A DNA stretch of 64,000 nt from positions 5,146,001 through 5,210,000 of the forward strand of contig NZ_JBEJGY010000004.1 in NCBI RefSeq assembly GCF_040253615.1, written 5' to 3'. The position numbers and the translations under genes are program-made. Of the stretch, positions 54,193 through 63,055 are shown piece by piece. Each line of letters starts with the position of its first letter. Position 1 is the first letter of the stretch. This stretch comes from Streptomyces sp. Edi4 (GTDB taxonomy: Bacteria > Actinomycetota > Actinomycetes > Streptomycetales > Streptomycetaceae). The notes under the pieces are model-generated. The model worked only from the letters and a program-made list of their open reading frames with translations. It searched no databases and was not told the origin of the DNA.

Positions 54193-55161
54193 GTGTTCGC
54201 TGCAGAACGTCGTCAATTGATCCTCGAAATGGTGCGCGCCAACGGGGCGGTATCGCTCCGTGAGCTCGCCCGCGTCGTCCAGACCTCCGAAGTGACCGTA
54301 CGGCGGGACGTGCGGGCGCTGGAGGCCGAAGGACTCCTCGACCGCCGCCACGGCGGTGCGGTGCTGCCGGGCGGTTTCACCCGCGAATCCGGCTTCCCGC
54401 AGAAATCCCATCTAGCGACCGCGGAGAAGACGGCCATCGCCGACCTCGCGGCCGGTCTCGTCGAAGAGGGCGAGGCCATCGTGGTCGGCGCGGGGACGAC
54501 CACGCAGGAGCTGGCCCGCCGGCTCGCGCGTATCCCCGGCCTGACCGTCGTCACCAACTCCCTGCTCGTGGCCCAGGCGTTGGCGCACGCCAACCGGGTC
54601 GAGGTCGTCATGACCGGGGGCACCCTGCGCGGCTCCAACTACGCCCTGGTGGGCAGCGGTGCCGAGCAGTCCCTCCAGGGCCTGCGGGTCTCGCGCGCCT
54701 TCCTGTCGGGCAGCGGCCTGACCGCCGAACGCGGCCTGTCCACCTCCAACATGCTCTCCGCGAGCGTGGACCGCGCCCTGGTCCAGGCGGCTGCCGAGGT
54801 CGTGGTCCTGGCCGACCACACCAAGCTCGGCACCGACACCATGTTCCAGACGGTGCCGACGGACGTCATCACGCGCCTGGTCACCGACGAGCCGCCGGTC
54901 CACGACGACCGGGCCGCCACCGAGCTCCAGGCGCTCGCCGACCAGGGGGTGCAGATCGCCGTGGCCGGCGCCGCCGGGGCGCCACCGGGCGAGGCCGCCC
55001 CCGGCCGCCCGCCGCGCCGCGACATGCCGCTGCCCGGCCAGCGCCGAACCCACGCGCCCGGTACGGGGCCGCAGTTGCGCAGCGCGGCGGCGATGGGCGA
55101 GCCGCAGGGCCCCGGGAGCCCCGCCGAGCGCGCGAGGGTGGCGGATCTGCGCCGGCGCTAG
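54193..55161 (+). CDS. DeoR-family transcriptional regulator
   Basis: A 322-aa regulator. The N-terminal DeoR helix-turn-helix is ERRQLILEMVRANGAVSLRELARVVQTSEVTVRRDVRALEAEGLLDRRHGGAV. The sugar-phosphate-sensing domain has EAIVVGAGTTTQELARRL, VVTNSLLVAQAL, MTGGTLRGSNYALVG and VLADHTKLG. The last ~65 residues are a Pro/Gly/Arg-rich tail beyond the family fold. GTG at 54193. It is the only DeoR-type protein in the window and lies beside nucleoside genes, so it is the prime candidate for reading the TCTACGCGCGTAGA sites. No such site precedes its own gene. It may correspond to S. avermitilis SdrA; that is from memory. Confidence 0.88.
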   Translation: MFAAERRQLILEMVRANGAVSLRELARVVQTSEVTVRRDVRALEAEGLLDRRHGGAVLPGGFTRESGFPQKSHLATAEKTAIADLAAGLVEEGEAIVVGAGTTTQELARRLARIPGLTVVTNSLLVAQALAHANRVEVVMTGGTLRGSNYALVGSGAEQSLQGLRVSRAFLSGSGLTAERGLSTSNMLSASVDRALVQAAAEVVVLADHTKLGTDTMFQTVPTDVITRLVTDEPPVHDDRAATELQALADQGVQIAVAGAAGAPPGEAAPGRPPRRDMPLPGQRRTHAPGTGPQLRSAAAMGEPQGPGSPAERARVADLRRR

Positions 55162-55188
55162 TCCTTCAGGCGGCGCTAGTTCTTCAGG
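55153..55188. repeat. 18-bp direct repeat spanning two convergent stop codons
   Basis: CGGCGCTAGT(C/T)CTTCAGG occurs twice head to tail (55153-55170 and 55171-55188) with one mismatch. The first copy supplies the TAG stop of the deoR gene and the second the TAG stop of the convergent tetR gene. Confidence 0.8.
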
Positions 55189-55751
55189 CCCCGGTAGGTG
55201 AGGGCGAGCAGCCGGTCCGCCAACTCCGGGTCCTCCGGGGACTGTTCGGCCGCGAGCGCGATGGCGTTCGTGAGCTGCATCAGGTCGGTGATGGTGACGT
55301 CGGCGCGTACGGAGCCGGCCGCGCGGGCTCGCACGAGCAGGGCGTCGCCCGCCTCCCGCATCGGTTCGCTGCACCGGGCCAGGGCCGAACTGGCGTCGCC
55401 CGATGCCGACATGAGGGCGCGGGCCACGCCCCGGTACGCGCCCGCGTGCGTGATGATGGCGCGCAGCCACTCGACGAGGGCGGTGCAGGGGTGCTCGGCG
55501 TCCAGCAGCTCTCTCGACCGGTCGAGCAGGACGTCCACCTCGCTCTGGAACACCGCGCTGAGCAGGGCGTGCCGGGTGGGGAAGTGGCGGTACAGGGTGC
55601 CGATGCCAACTCCTGCCCTGCGGGCCACGTCCTCCAGCGAGGTGTCCGTGCCGTGTTCCGCGAAGGCGGTGCGGGCTGCGGCGAGCAGGCGGTCGCGGTT
55701 GCGCCGTGCGTCCGCCCGCAGCGCGCGGGGCGCCCCCGAAATCCGGTCCAT
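55176..55751 (-). CDS. TetR-family transcriptional regulator
   Basis: A 191-aa regulator. The helix-turn-helix is RRNRDRLLAAARTAFAEHGTDTSLEDVARRAGVGIGTLYRHFPTRHALLSAVF. A variable C-terminal ligand domain follows (LLDRSRELLDAEHPCTALVEWLRAIITHAG). The ligand and targets are not evident; adjacent divergent DNA is a repeat array and not a gene, so it probably regulates itself or distant genes. The ATG at 55751 opens at the family start. Confidence 0.87.
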   Translation of the reverse strand: MDRISGAPRALRADARRNRDRLLAAARTAFAEHGTDTSLEDVARRAGVGIGTLYRHFPTRHALLSAVFQSEVDVLLDRSRELLDAEHPCTALVEWLRAIITHAGAYRGVARALMSASGDASSALARCSEPMREAGDALLVRARAAGSVRADVTITDLMQLTNAIALAAEQSPEDPELADRLLALTYRGLKN

Positions 55752-55880
55752 GCCCCCAGCATGCCACCGCCCCATCCGGCCCCGGCCGGAGCGGTGTGCC
55801 CCCGGGGCCCGAAGGGGTCCGCCTTCGGGCGCGGATCGTGCGGGGCTGGTCGCGCGGTTCCCCGCGCCCCTGGGTATCCG

Positions 55881-55999
55881 GTGCCGGCCCGGTCCGGCGG
55901 CCTCGGCCCGTCCGGGGGCAGGGCTGGTGCCGGCCCGGTCCGGCGGCCTCGGCCCGTCCGGGGGCAGGGCTGGTGCCGGCCCGGTCCGGCGGCCTCGGC
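55881..55999. repeat. 46-bp tandem repeat, about 2.6 copies
   Basis: The unit beginning GTGCCGGCCCGGTCCGGCGG recurs at 55881, 55927 and 55973 (last copy partial), nearly without mismatch. It lies in the 309-bp gap between tetR and accA2, which has no supported gene. Confidence 0.85.
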
Positions 56000-56013
56000 C
56001 CATGGGGTGGGGT

Positions 56014-56046
56014 GGAGCCCCGGGCCGGCGGGTGGGCCGGGGCTCC
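56014..56046 (-). terminator. 10-bp stem terminator after accA2
   Basis: GGAGCCCCGG and its complement CCGGGGCTCC around a 13-nt loop, 14 bp after the accA2 stop codon on the reverse strand. Confidence 0.7.
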
Positions 56047-56060
56047 GTTAAAGGGGGGGG

Positions 56061-57815
56061 TCAGTCCTTGATTTCGCAGATGGTGGCGCCGGATGAGACC
56101 GACGCTCCGACCTGCGCGGCGAGCCCCTTGACCGTGCCGGCCCGGTGGGCGTTGAGGGGCTGTTCCATCTTCATCGCTTCCAGGACCACCACGAGGTCGC
56201 CCTCCTTGACCTCCTGGCCCTCCTCGACGGCGACCTTGACGATCGTGCCCTGCATGGGAGATGCCAGGGTGTCCCCCGACGCGGCGGAGCCGGCCTTCTT
56301 GGCCGCCCGCCGCTTCGGCTTCGCGCCGCCCGCCGCGGCCGTACGGGCCAGCGTCATACCCAGCGAGGACGGCAGGGAGACCTCGAGACGCTTGCCGCCG
56401 ACCTCGACGACGACCGTCTCGCGTCCCGGCTCCTCATCCCCTTGCGTGTCGGCGGTGGCCGTGAACGCGGGGATGTCGTTGACGAACTCCGTCTCGATCC
56501 ACCGGGTGTGGATGGTGAAGGGGTCGGCGGTGAAGGCGGGGTCGGCGACCACCTTGCGGTGGAAGGGGATGGCGGTGGCCATGCCCTCGACCGTGAACTC
56601 CGCCAGCGCCCGCGCGGCCCGCTGCAACGCCTGCTCACGCGTCGCGCCGGTCACGATGAGCTTGGCCAGCAGGGAGTCCCACGCGGGGCCGATGACCGAG
56701 CCGGACTCCACGCCCGCGTCCAGACGCACACCCGGCCCCGAGGGCGGCGCGAACAGCGTCACGGTGCCCGGCGCGGGCAGGAAACCACGGCCCGGGTCCT
56801 CGCCGTTGATCCGGAACTCCAAGGAGTGCCCGCGCATGACCGGGTCGCCGTAGCCCAGTTCCTCGCCGTCGGCGATACGGAACATCTCCCGCACCAGGTC
56901 GATGCCGGTGACTTCCTCGGTGGCCGGGTGCTCGACCTGGAGACGGGTGTTGACCTCAAGGAAGGAGATCGTGCCGTCCGCGCCGACCAAAAACTCCACC
57001 GTGCCCGCGCCGACGTACCCGGCCTCGCGCAGGATCGCCTTGGACGCGGCGTACAGCTGCGCGTTCTGCGCCTCGCTCAGAAACGGTGCCGGGGCCTCCT
57101 CGACCAGTTTCTGGTGGCGGCGCTGGAGCGAGCAGTCCCGGGTGGACACGACGACCACGTTGCCATGGGTGTCGGCCAGGCACTGCGTCTCCACGTGCCG
57201 GGGCTTGTCGAGGTAGCGCTCCACGAAGCACTCCCCCCGCCCGAACGCCGCGACCGCCTCACGCACCGCGGAGTCGTACAGCTCGGGGACCTCCTCCAGG
57301 GTGCGGGCGACCTTCAGGCCGCGTCCGCCACCGCCGAAGGCCGCTTTGATCGCGATGGGCAGGCCGTGTTCGCGGGCGAACGCGACGACCTCGTCCGAGC
57401 CCGATACGGGGTCGGGGGTGCCCGCGACCAGAGGCGCGCCGGCGCGCTGGGCGATGTGACGGGCCGCGACCTTGTCCCCCAGGTCGCGGATGGCCTGCGG
57501 GGGCGGGCCGATCCAGGTCAGGCCCGCGTCCAGGACCGCCTGGGCGAACTCGGCGTTCTCGGAAAGGAATCCGTATCCCGGATGGACCGCGTCGGCCCCC
57601 GAGTCGGCCGCGGCCGCGAGCACCTTGGCGATGTCGAGATAACTGGCCGCCGGGGTGTCACCGCCCAGGGCGAATGCCTCGTCCGCTGCCCGGACATGCA
57701 GAGCGTCCCGGTCCGGATCGGCGTAAACGGCAACGCTCGCGATCCCGGCATCCCGGCAGGCCCGGGCAACACGGACAGCGATTTCGCCTCGGTTGGCGAT
57801 GAGCACCTTGCGCAC
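56061..57815 (-). CDS. accA2: acyl-CoA carboxylase alpha subunit (biotin carboxylase + BCCP)
   Basis: A 584-aa two-domain protein. The biotin carboxylase part has [20 protein letters not shown], the ATP-grasp Gly loop [22 protein letters not shown] and [21 protein letters not shown] Lys/Ala-rich linker follows, then the biotinyl domain with EAMKMEQPL (the biotinylated Lys). It is the shared alpha subunit of acetyl- and propionyl-CoA carboxylases in Streptomyces, working with PccB/PccE in this window and AccB elsewhere to supply malonyl- and methylmalonyl-CoA. GTG at 57815 has AAGGAGGGAG. Confidence 0.95.
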   Translation of the reverse strand: MRKVLIANRGEIAVRVARACRDAGIASVAVYADPDRDALHVRAADEAFALGGDTPAASYLDIAKVLAAAADSGADAVHPGYGFLSENAEFAQAVLDAGLTWIGPPPQAIRDLGDKVAARHIAQRAGAPLVAGTPDPVSGSDEVVAFAREHGLPIAIKAAFGGGGRGLKVARTLEEVPELYDSAVREAVAAFGRGECFVERYLDKPRHVETQCLADTHGNVVVVSTRDCSLQRRHQKLVEEAPAPFLSEAQNAQLYAASKAILREAGYVGAGTVEFLVGADGTISFLEVNTRLQVEHPATEEVTGIDLVREMFRIADGEELGYGDPVMRGHSLEFRINGEDPGRGFLPAPGTVTLFAPPSGPGVRLDAGVESGSVIGPAWDSLLAKLIVTGATREQALQRAARALAEFTVEGMATAIPFHRKVVADPAFTADPFTIHTRWIETEFVNDIPAFTATADTQGDEEPGRETVVVEVGGKRLEVSLPSSLGMTLARTAAAGGAKPKRRAAKKAGSAASGDTLASPMQGTIVKVAVEEGQEVKEGDLVVVLEAMKMEQPLNAHRAGTVKGLAAQVGASVSSGATICEIKD

Positions 57816-58239
57816 GATGGCTCCCTCCTTGAAACAAGCTGAGTTTAGGGAAGCCGCACACTGGCATACGACCCGTCCCCAATGGTGAGCTTGCCCACAC
57901 GGAGTGTGATCCGAGGCACGCTCAAGTCGCGAAATCCCTTGTCGAACCACGGTACGCCGGGCTCCCGTACCGCACAGTAGCGGTGAGGTGTGGTCAAGGT
58001 CTCTGTCTCGGGCCCCAGCAGGTCCGTGCGTTTCTTTGTCGAGTCCCTACGAACGACCGCGTACGCCCACCGAGATTCTTTCCGGCCGGAACGCCGCGTC
58101 GTGAAGCGCTTTCCTCCCGCATCCGGCCGGATTCCGGTACCGGCGCCGCCCCTTGATCCATCCAGGACCCTTGTACGAACCGTTACTCGTTAGTAGCGTG
58201 CGCGCCACAGCCGTACTACGGGTAACAGGGGGTCGTGCC
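57816..58239. other. 424-bp intergenic region with promoters
   Basis: This gap divides accA2 and the membrane protein gene. Its left part holds the accA2 leader (ribosome site AAGGAGGG). The right end has a good housekeeping-type promoter (see 58171-58199). A 67-codon GTG frame at 57990 has no protein-like character. I find nothing else in it. Confidence 0.6.
58171..58199 (+). promoter_or_regulatory. sigma-70-type promoter for the membrane protein gene
   Basis: TTGTAC, 17-bp spacer, TAGCGT: a good match to the Streptomyces HrdB consensus, placing the start of transcription near 58206, about 34 nt before the ATG. Confidence 0.65.
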
Positions 58240-58707
58240 ATGCTGCGACGACTGATCGCCATCGTGGCCGCGCTCGTCCTCGTCGCCGAGGCCGCCGCCG
58301 TCGTGCTCGTGAACTACGTGCTGGGCAGGGTGGCGGCCAACCAGCACATGGCCCTCGCCGGCCTCGATCCCTACGCGATCGCCACCGGGGCGTGGGTCGC
58401 GGGCGCCGTGCTCGGGGTGTTCCTCGTGGTGTGCGCGGTCCTTCTGCTGGTCGTCGCCGTCCGCGACCGCGCGCCCGGCCGGGTCGCGCGCATCACCCTG
58501 ATCGGTTGCGCGGTGGTGCACGCGGTGCTCGGGGCGTTCCTGGTGGGCCTGGTCGGGTGGGCGGCGTTCGCGGTCCTCATGGTCGTGCTCGCGCTGCTCG
58601 TCTTCGTACTCCTCGCGTACGTGAGGGAGCGGCCCGCGCCCGGTCCGAAGGACGAGACCCCAAACGCGCCCGGCGCGCCCGACCACGGGGCCCCGGCGGC
58701 CGCCTGA
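58240..58707 (+). CDS. small integral membrane protein
   Basis: A 155-aa protein with four hydrophobic segments: LIAIVAALVLVAEAAAVVLVNYVL, ATGAWVAGAVLGVFLVVCAVLLLVVAV, ITLIGCAVVHAVLGAFLVGLVGWAAFA and VLMVVLALLVFVLLAYV. A Pro/Ala-rich cytoplasmic tail follows. No family is recognised; similar proteins occur at this position in other Streptomyces (next to Maf). ATG at 58240 with CAGGGGG upstream. It converges on the maf gene. Confidence 0.78.
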   Translation: MLRRLIAIVAALVLVAEAAAVVLVNYVLGRVAANQHMALAGLDPYAIATGAWVAGAVLGVFLVVCAVLLLVVAVRDRAPGRVARITLIGCAVVHAVLGAFLVGLVGWAAFAVLMVVLALLVFVLLAYVRERPAPGPKDETPNAPGAPDHGAPAAA

Positions 58708-58714
58708 GCCGGGG

Positions 58715-59317
58715 TCACGCCCAGAGGTCGGTGACCGAGAGTCCGAGCTCGGCCAGGAGCCCCCGCAGCAGGGGCAGCGAGAGCCCGATGACGTTCCCGT
58801 GGTCGCCCTCGATGGAGTCGACGAACGGCGCCGAGCGGCCGTCGAGCGTGAACGCACCTGCCACGTACAGGGGTTCACCGCTCGCCACGTACGCCGCGAT
58901 CTCCGCGTCGGTGGGCTCGCCGAACCGTACGACCGTCGAGGCGGTGCGGGCGGCGCGCCCGCCCGTCGCGGTGTCGATCACGCAGTGGCCGGTCTGGAGG
59001 ATGCCCGCGCGGCCGCGCATCGACTTCCAGCGGGCTGTGGCGTCCTCGGCGTCGGCGGGCTTGCCGAGGGCGCGGCCGTCCAGTTCGAGCACCGAGTCGC
59101 AGCCGATGACCAGGGCGCCGGCGGCCTCGGGGCGGGCGGCCACGGCGTCGGCCTTCGCCTCGGCGAGTACGAGGGCGAGCTCGGCGGGGCTCGGGGCGGT
59201 CAGGGCGTCCTCGTCGACGCCGCTGACGATCACCTCGGGCGCGAAGCCGGCCTGGCGGAGCAGGCCGAGCCGGGCGGGGGATTGGGAGGCGAGGACGAGC
59301 CGGCGCTGAGCAGTCAT
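58715..59317 (-). CDS. maf: Maf-family nucleoside-triphosphate pyrophosphatase
   Basis: A 200-aa protein with [49 protein letters not shown] (the key acidic residues), [24 protein letters not shown] and [22 protein letters not shown]. Maf proteins hydrolyse non-canonical or excess nucleotides (dTTP, UTP and modified forms), so they cleanse nucleotide pools. ATG at 59317 is preferred; an ATG three codons upstream (59326) is possible. Confidence 0.92.
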   Translation of the reverse strand: MTAQRRLVLASQSPARLGLLRQAGFAPEVIVSGVDEDALTAPSPAELALVLAEAKADAVAARPEAAGALVIGCDSVLELDGRALGKPADAEDATARWKSMRGRAGILQTGHCVIDTATGGRAARTASTVVRFGEPTDAEIAAYVASGEPLYVAGAFTLDGRSAPFVDSIEGDHGNVIGLSLPLLRGLLAELGLSVTDLWA

Positions 59318-59388
59318 GCGTGCCATCGTAGGCGCCCGCCCCGGCCCCCTCCCGGCCCGGCCCGGCGGCTTCGGGCTCCGCGGGGGCG

Positions 59389-59517
59389 TCAGCGCAGGCC
59401 GACCGCGAGCATCGCCACGATCATGGCGAGGGCGAGGAAGAGCCCCGCCCGGCGCATCATGGCCTGGGCGTCGCGCAGTTCCTTGGGAGGCTCGTCCTTG
59501 GGGTCTGACCACAGCAT
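59389..59517 (-). CDS. mmpB: morphogenic membrane protein MmpB (42 aa)
   Basis: A 42-codon gene. The N-terminal half is soluble and charged ([20 protein letters not shown]). The C-terminal half is one membrane helix (residues about 24-40) with RR before it and ending GLR. The sequence and position beside maf match the tiny MmpB protein known from many Streptomyces and linked to morphological development. No clear ribosome site precedes the ATG, so it may be leaderless. It lies on the same strand as maf and upstream of it. Confidence 0.85.
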   Translation of the reverse strand: MLWSDPKDEPPKELRDAQAMMRRAGLFLALAMIVAMLAVGLR

Positions 59518-59610
59518 GGGTTCGATAGTGCGGCGGGCGTCGGCGCGGCGCCTGAGTACGCATACTCACCCAACCCCGGCCGGGCTAGGTACGCCTGGCC
59601 GGGCCCCCAA

Positions 59611-60004
59611 CCCCGCCAGGGGCGCGGAGAACTGCGCGCCCAGCCGCCCACGGCCCGCAGCCGAGCTCCCTGGGGCTCCGCCCCAGACCCCGTTCGCGCT
59701 GAAGGCGCTCGTCCTCAAACGCCGGACAGGCTGAGGATGCCCATGCAGGCCCGCACCAGATGCTCAACGGCCACGGGCTGAGGTGGCCGATGCGGGCCAG
59801 CACCGCCCCCGCCAGGGGCGCGGGGAACTGCGCGAGGAGCGACCACGGCCCGCAGCCGAGCTCCCGGGGGCTCCGCCCCAGACCCCGTTCGGCCTGAACG
59901 GCCTCGTCCTCAAACGCCGGACGGGCTGAGGTGGCCGATGCGGGCCAGCTCCGACCCTGCCAGGGGCGCGGGGAACTGCGCGAGGAGCGAGCACGGTCCG
60001 CACC
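59611..60004. repeat. three copies of a Streptomyces intergenic repeat
   Basis: A ~125-bp element occurs at 59611-59736 and 59807-59931, with a third partial copy at 59953-60004. Landmarks are 'CGCCAGGGGCGCGG(G/A)GAACTGCG', 'GGGGCTCCGCCCCAGACCCCG' (a hairpin), and 'CTCGTCCTCAAACGCCGGACRGGCTGAGG'. The same family is scattered through Streptomyces genomes between genes. It fills most of the 560-bp mmpB-pccE gap; the open frames in it are artefacts of its composition. No transposase is present. Confidence 0.85.
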
Positions 60005-60078
60005 TGAAAGCCGGCCGGGAAGGCGCCCGTGGGCAACCCCGCCCGCACTCCACGCGGCCGGGGTCGCAAGGGGAACCC

Positions 60079-60285
60079 CTAGCCGGGCCAGTACGTGCGG
60101 GCCCACGTTCGCGTGCCCGGCCTCGGCAGAGCCCCGCGGGCGATGCGCGCGGGATCGGACCAGCCCGCACGCGGACGGGGCGCGCCGGTACCGGCCGCCG
60201 CCGTCGCCGCGGCGCGCGCCTGAACCACCGCCAGCGCGGCGGCCAGCTCCTCCGGGGTCGGGTTGCCCCGAACTACCTTGATCAC
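60079..60285 (-). CDS. pccE: acyl-CoA carboxylase epsilon subunit
   Basis: A 68-aa protein beginning IKVVRGNPTPEELAAALAVVQARAAA and ending PRPGTRTWARTYWPG, the conserved ends of AccE/PccE epsilon subunits in actinomycetes. Epsilon binds and stimulates the beta subunit complex. GTG start at 60285. It lies 40 bp after pccB on the same strand, so the two are co-transcribed. Confidence 0.92.
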   Translation of the reverse strand: MIKVVRGNPTPEELAAALAVVQARAAATAAAGTGAPRPRAGWSDPARIARGALPRPGTRTWARTYWPG

Positions 60286-60325
60286 AGCGGCTCCTGGATC
60301 GACGATCGACTCGTGGACTAGAGGG

Positions 60326-61933
60326 CTAGAGAGGGATGTTGCCGTGCTTCTTCGGCGGCAACGACTCCCGCTTCGTACGCAGCTGCCGCAACCCCTTCAC
60401 AATGTGCGCCCGCGTCTCCGACGGCATGATCACCGCGTCCACGTACCCCCGCTCCGCCGCGATATAGGGGTTGAGGAGCGTGTCCTCGTAGTCGGAGATC
60501 AGTCCGGCCCGCACCCCCTCCTGCTCCTCGACGGCCGCCGCCGCGATCGTGCGCCGGTGCAGGATGTTGACGGCGCCCTGCGCGCCCATCACCGCGATCT
60601 GCGCCGTCGGCCACGCCAGGTTGAGGTCCGCGCCCAGGTGCTTGGAGCCCATGACGTCGTACGCCCCGCCGAACGCCTTGCGCGTGATGACGGTGATCAG
60701 CGGAACCGTCGCCTCGGCGTACGCGTAGATCAGCTTGGCGCCGCGCCGGATGATGCCGCCGTACTCCTGGTCGACACCGGGAAGGAAGCCCGGCACGTCC
60801 ACGAAGGTCAGCACCGGGACGTTGAACGCGTCGCAGGTCCGCACGAACCGCGCCGCCTTCTCCGACGCGTCGATGTCGAGGCAACCGGCGAACTGCATCG
60901 GCTGGTTGGCCACGATGCCGACCGGGTAACCCTCGACGCGGCCGAAGCCCGTGATGATGTTCGGCGCGAACAGGGCCTGGGTCTCCAGGAATTCACCGTC
61001 GTCCAGGACGTGCTCGATCGCCGTGTGCATGTCGTACGGCTGGTTCGCGGAGTCCGGGATGAGGGCGTCGAGCTCGCGGTCCTCGTCCGAGGTCTCCAGG
61101 TCGGCCTCCTCGGGGAAGGCCGGCGGCTCGCTCAGGTTGTTCGACGGCAGGTACGACAGCAGGGACTTGACGTATTCGATCGCGTCCTTCTCGTCGCCCG
61201 CCATGTGGTGCGCCACGCCCGACGTGGTGTTGTGGGTGCGGGCGCCGCCCAGCTCCTCGAAGCCCACGTCCTCACCGGTGACGGTCTTGATGACGTCGGG
61301 CCCGGTGATGAACATGTGCGAGGTCTGGTCGACCATCACCGTGAAGTCGGTGATCGCGGGCGAGTACACCGCGCCGCCCGCGCAGGGGCCGACGATGAGG
61401 GAGATCTGCGGGACGACGCCCGACGCGTGGACATTGCGGCGGAAGATCTCGGCGAACAGGCCGAGCGCGACCACGCCCTCCTGGATGCGGGCGCCACCGC
61501 CGTCGTTGATGCCGATGACCGGACAGCCGGTCTTCAGGGCGAAGTCCATGACCTTGACGATCTTCTCGCCGTACACCTCGCCGAGCGAGCCGCCGAAGAT
61601 CGTGAAGTCCTGCGAGTAGACGCACACCGGGCGGCCGTCGACGGTCCCGTAACCCGTGACCACACCGTCCCCGTACGGGCGGTTCTTCTCGATCCCGAAG
61701 TTGGTCGAGCGATGCCGGGCGAACTCGTCCAGTTCGACGAACGAGCCCTCGTCCAGGAGGAGTTCGACCCGCTCACGAGCCGTCAGCTTGCCCTTGGCGT
61801 GCTGCTTCTCGATCGCCCGCGCGGAGCCGGCGTGGGTCGCCTCGTCGATCCGGCGCTGAAGATCCGCGAGCTTTCCCGCGGTGGTGTGGAGGTCGACGGT
61901 GGCGTCGCTCTGGGCGTTTTCCGGCTCGGACAT
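60326..61933 (-). CDS. pccB: propionyl-CoA carboxylase beta subunit
   Basis: A 535-aa carboxyltransferase moving CO2 from biotin to propionyl-CoA to give methylmalonyl-CoA. Both oxyanion/crotonase-like domains are complete ([61 protein letters not shown]). In S. coelicolor PccB a single residue, Asp422, gives propionyl-CoA preference (Ile in the acetyl-CoA enzyme); here the matching GGAYDVM has Asp. Works with AccA2 and PccE in this window. ATG at 61933. Confidence 0.95.
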   Translation of the reverse strand: MSEPENAQSDATVDLHTTAGKLADLQRRIDEATHAGSARAIEKQHAKGKLTARERVELLLDEGSFVELDEFARHRSTNFGIEKNRPYGDGVVTGYGTVDGRPVCVYSQDFTIFGGSLGEVYGEKIVKVMDFALKTGCPVIGINDGGGARIQEGVVALGLFAEIFRRNVHASGVVPQISLIVGPCAGGAVYSPAITDFTVMVDQTSHMFITGPDVIKTVTGEDVGFEELGGARTHNTTSGVAHHMAGDEKDAIEYVKSLLSYLPSNNLSEPPAFPEEADLETSDEDRELDALIPDSANQPYDMHTAIEHVLDDGEFLETQALFAPNIITGFGRVEGYPVGIVANQPMQFAGCLDIDASEKAARFVRTCDAFNVPVLTFVDVPGFLPGVDQEYGGIIRRGAKLIYAYAEATVPLITVITRKAFGGAYDVMGSKHLGADLNLAWPTAQIAVMGAQGAVNILHRRTIAAAAVEEQEGVRAGLISDYEDTLLNPYIAAERGYVDAVIMPSETRAHIVKGLRQLRTKRESLPPKKHGNIPL

Positions 61934-62079
61934 CGGGATGCGGCTCCCTGCCTGGTCACGGGGTGGCTACGGACTCGTAGGCTGGCTACTGACTCGTAGG
62001 GTAGTGGTGCGGATACGGTTCGGCAGTGCGGCGTTGGCCACACCCGAAGCCCCTTGCCATCGCGGCCTAACCTGGCTGC

Positions 62080-62940
62080 ATGACACCCCAGGACGCCCCC
62101 GACAGCCGCTGGTCCGACCTCGACCGGCCGCCCCTGAACGCCACCGCGCTGCGCCGCGCCCTGCTGCGGCCGGACGCCCTGTGGACCGCCCTGGACGTGG
62201 TCACCGCCACCGGCTCCACCAACTCCGACCTCGCCGCGAAGGCGGACGCGCTCGGCGAGGGGGCCGTCCTGGTCGCCGAGGAGCAGACCGCGGGACGCGG
62301 GCGCCTGGACCGGCGCTGGTCCGCGCCTGCCCGCTCGGGCCTGTTCTTCTCCGTCCTGCTCAAGCCGGGCGAGACGGTGCCCATGGAACGGTGGGGCTGG
62401 CTGCCGCTGCTCACCGGCGTCGCCGTGGCGACCGGGCTCGCCCGGGCCGCGGGCGTCGACACCGCCCTGAAGTGGCCCAACGACCTCCTGGTCACGGTGG
62501 AGGGGCAGGAGCGCAAGGCCGGCGGCATCCTCGCCGAGCGGGCCGGCACGGACGGGGTCGTCGTCGGCATCGGCCTCAATGTCACGCTGCGCGCCGATGA
62601 GCTGCCCGTGCCCGGCGCGGGCTCCCTCGCGCTCGCCGGCGCCGTCTCCACCGACCGCGACACCCTGCTGCGGGCGGTGCTGCGCTCCCTGGAGCACTGG
62701 TACGGGACCTGGCGCGCGGCGGCGGGCGACCCGGCGGGTTCCGGGCTCCAGGAGGCGTACGCGGCGGGCTGCGCGACCCTGGGGCGCTCCGTGCGCGCGG
62801 AGCTGCCCGGGGGGCGGGCGCTGACGGGCGAGGCGGTCGCGGTGGACGGGGACGGGCGTCTGGTGCTGGCCACGGCGGAGGGCGTCCAGCGGCCCGTCGC
62901 GGCCGGCGACATCGTCCACCTGCGGCCGGCCGCGCCGTAG
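62080..62940 (+). CDS. birA: biotin-[acetyl-CoA-carboxylase] ligase
   Basis: A 286-aa ligase that attaches biotin to the AMKM lysine of AccA-type proteins. It has VTATGSTNSDL, the biotinyl-AMP loop AEEQTAGRGRLDRRW, LKWPNDLLV and KAGGILAER, then the C-terminal SH3-like domain (LTGEAVAVDGDGRLVL). The N-terminal DNA-binding helix-turn-helix of E. coli BirA is absent, so it is a pure enzyme. It is divergent from pccB, its likely target pathway. Confidence 0.93.
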   Translation: MTPQDAPDSRWSDLDRPPLNATALRRALLRPDALWTALDVVTATGSTNSDLAAKADALGEGAVLVAEEQTAGRGRLDRRWSAPARSGLFFSVLLKPGETVPMERWGWLPLLTGVAVATGLARAAGVDTALKWPNDLLVTVEGQERKAGGILAERAGTDGVVVGIGLNVTLRADELPVPGAGSLALAGAVSTDRDTLLRAVLRSLEHWYGTWRAAAGDPAGSGLQEAYAAGCATLGRSVRAELPGGRALTGEAVAVDGDGRLVLATAEGVQRPVAAGDIVHLRPAAP

Positions 62941-63055
62941 GCGGCGCCGGGACACGCTCCCGCGACGTGAGCTACGGCACACCTGCCGTATCGTGGAGCC
63001 CGATCCAGCGACAGATCGGCAGGGCAGTGCGCAGGCAACGGGCAGGAGGCGGCCG

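Noticed and set aside
57990-58193. 67-codon GTG frame in the accA2 upstream gap
   Set aside because: No ribosome site, Arg/Pro/Ser-rich random-like sequence, and it overlaps the promoter of the next gene.
59611-60004. Proteins or an IS element in the intergenic repeats
   Set aside because: No transposase or terminal inverted repeats; the open frames arise from GC composition and repeat periodicity.
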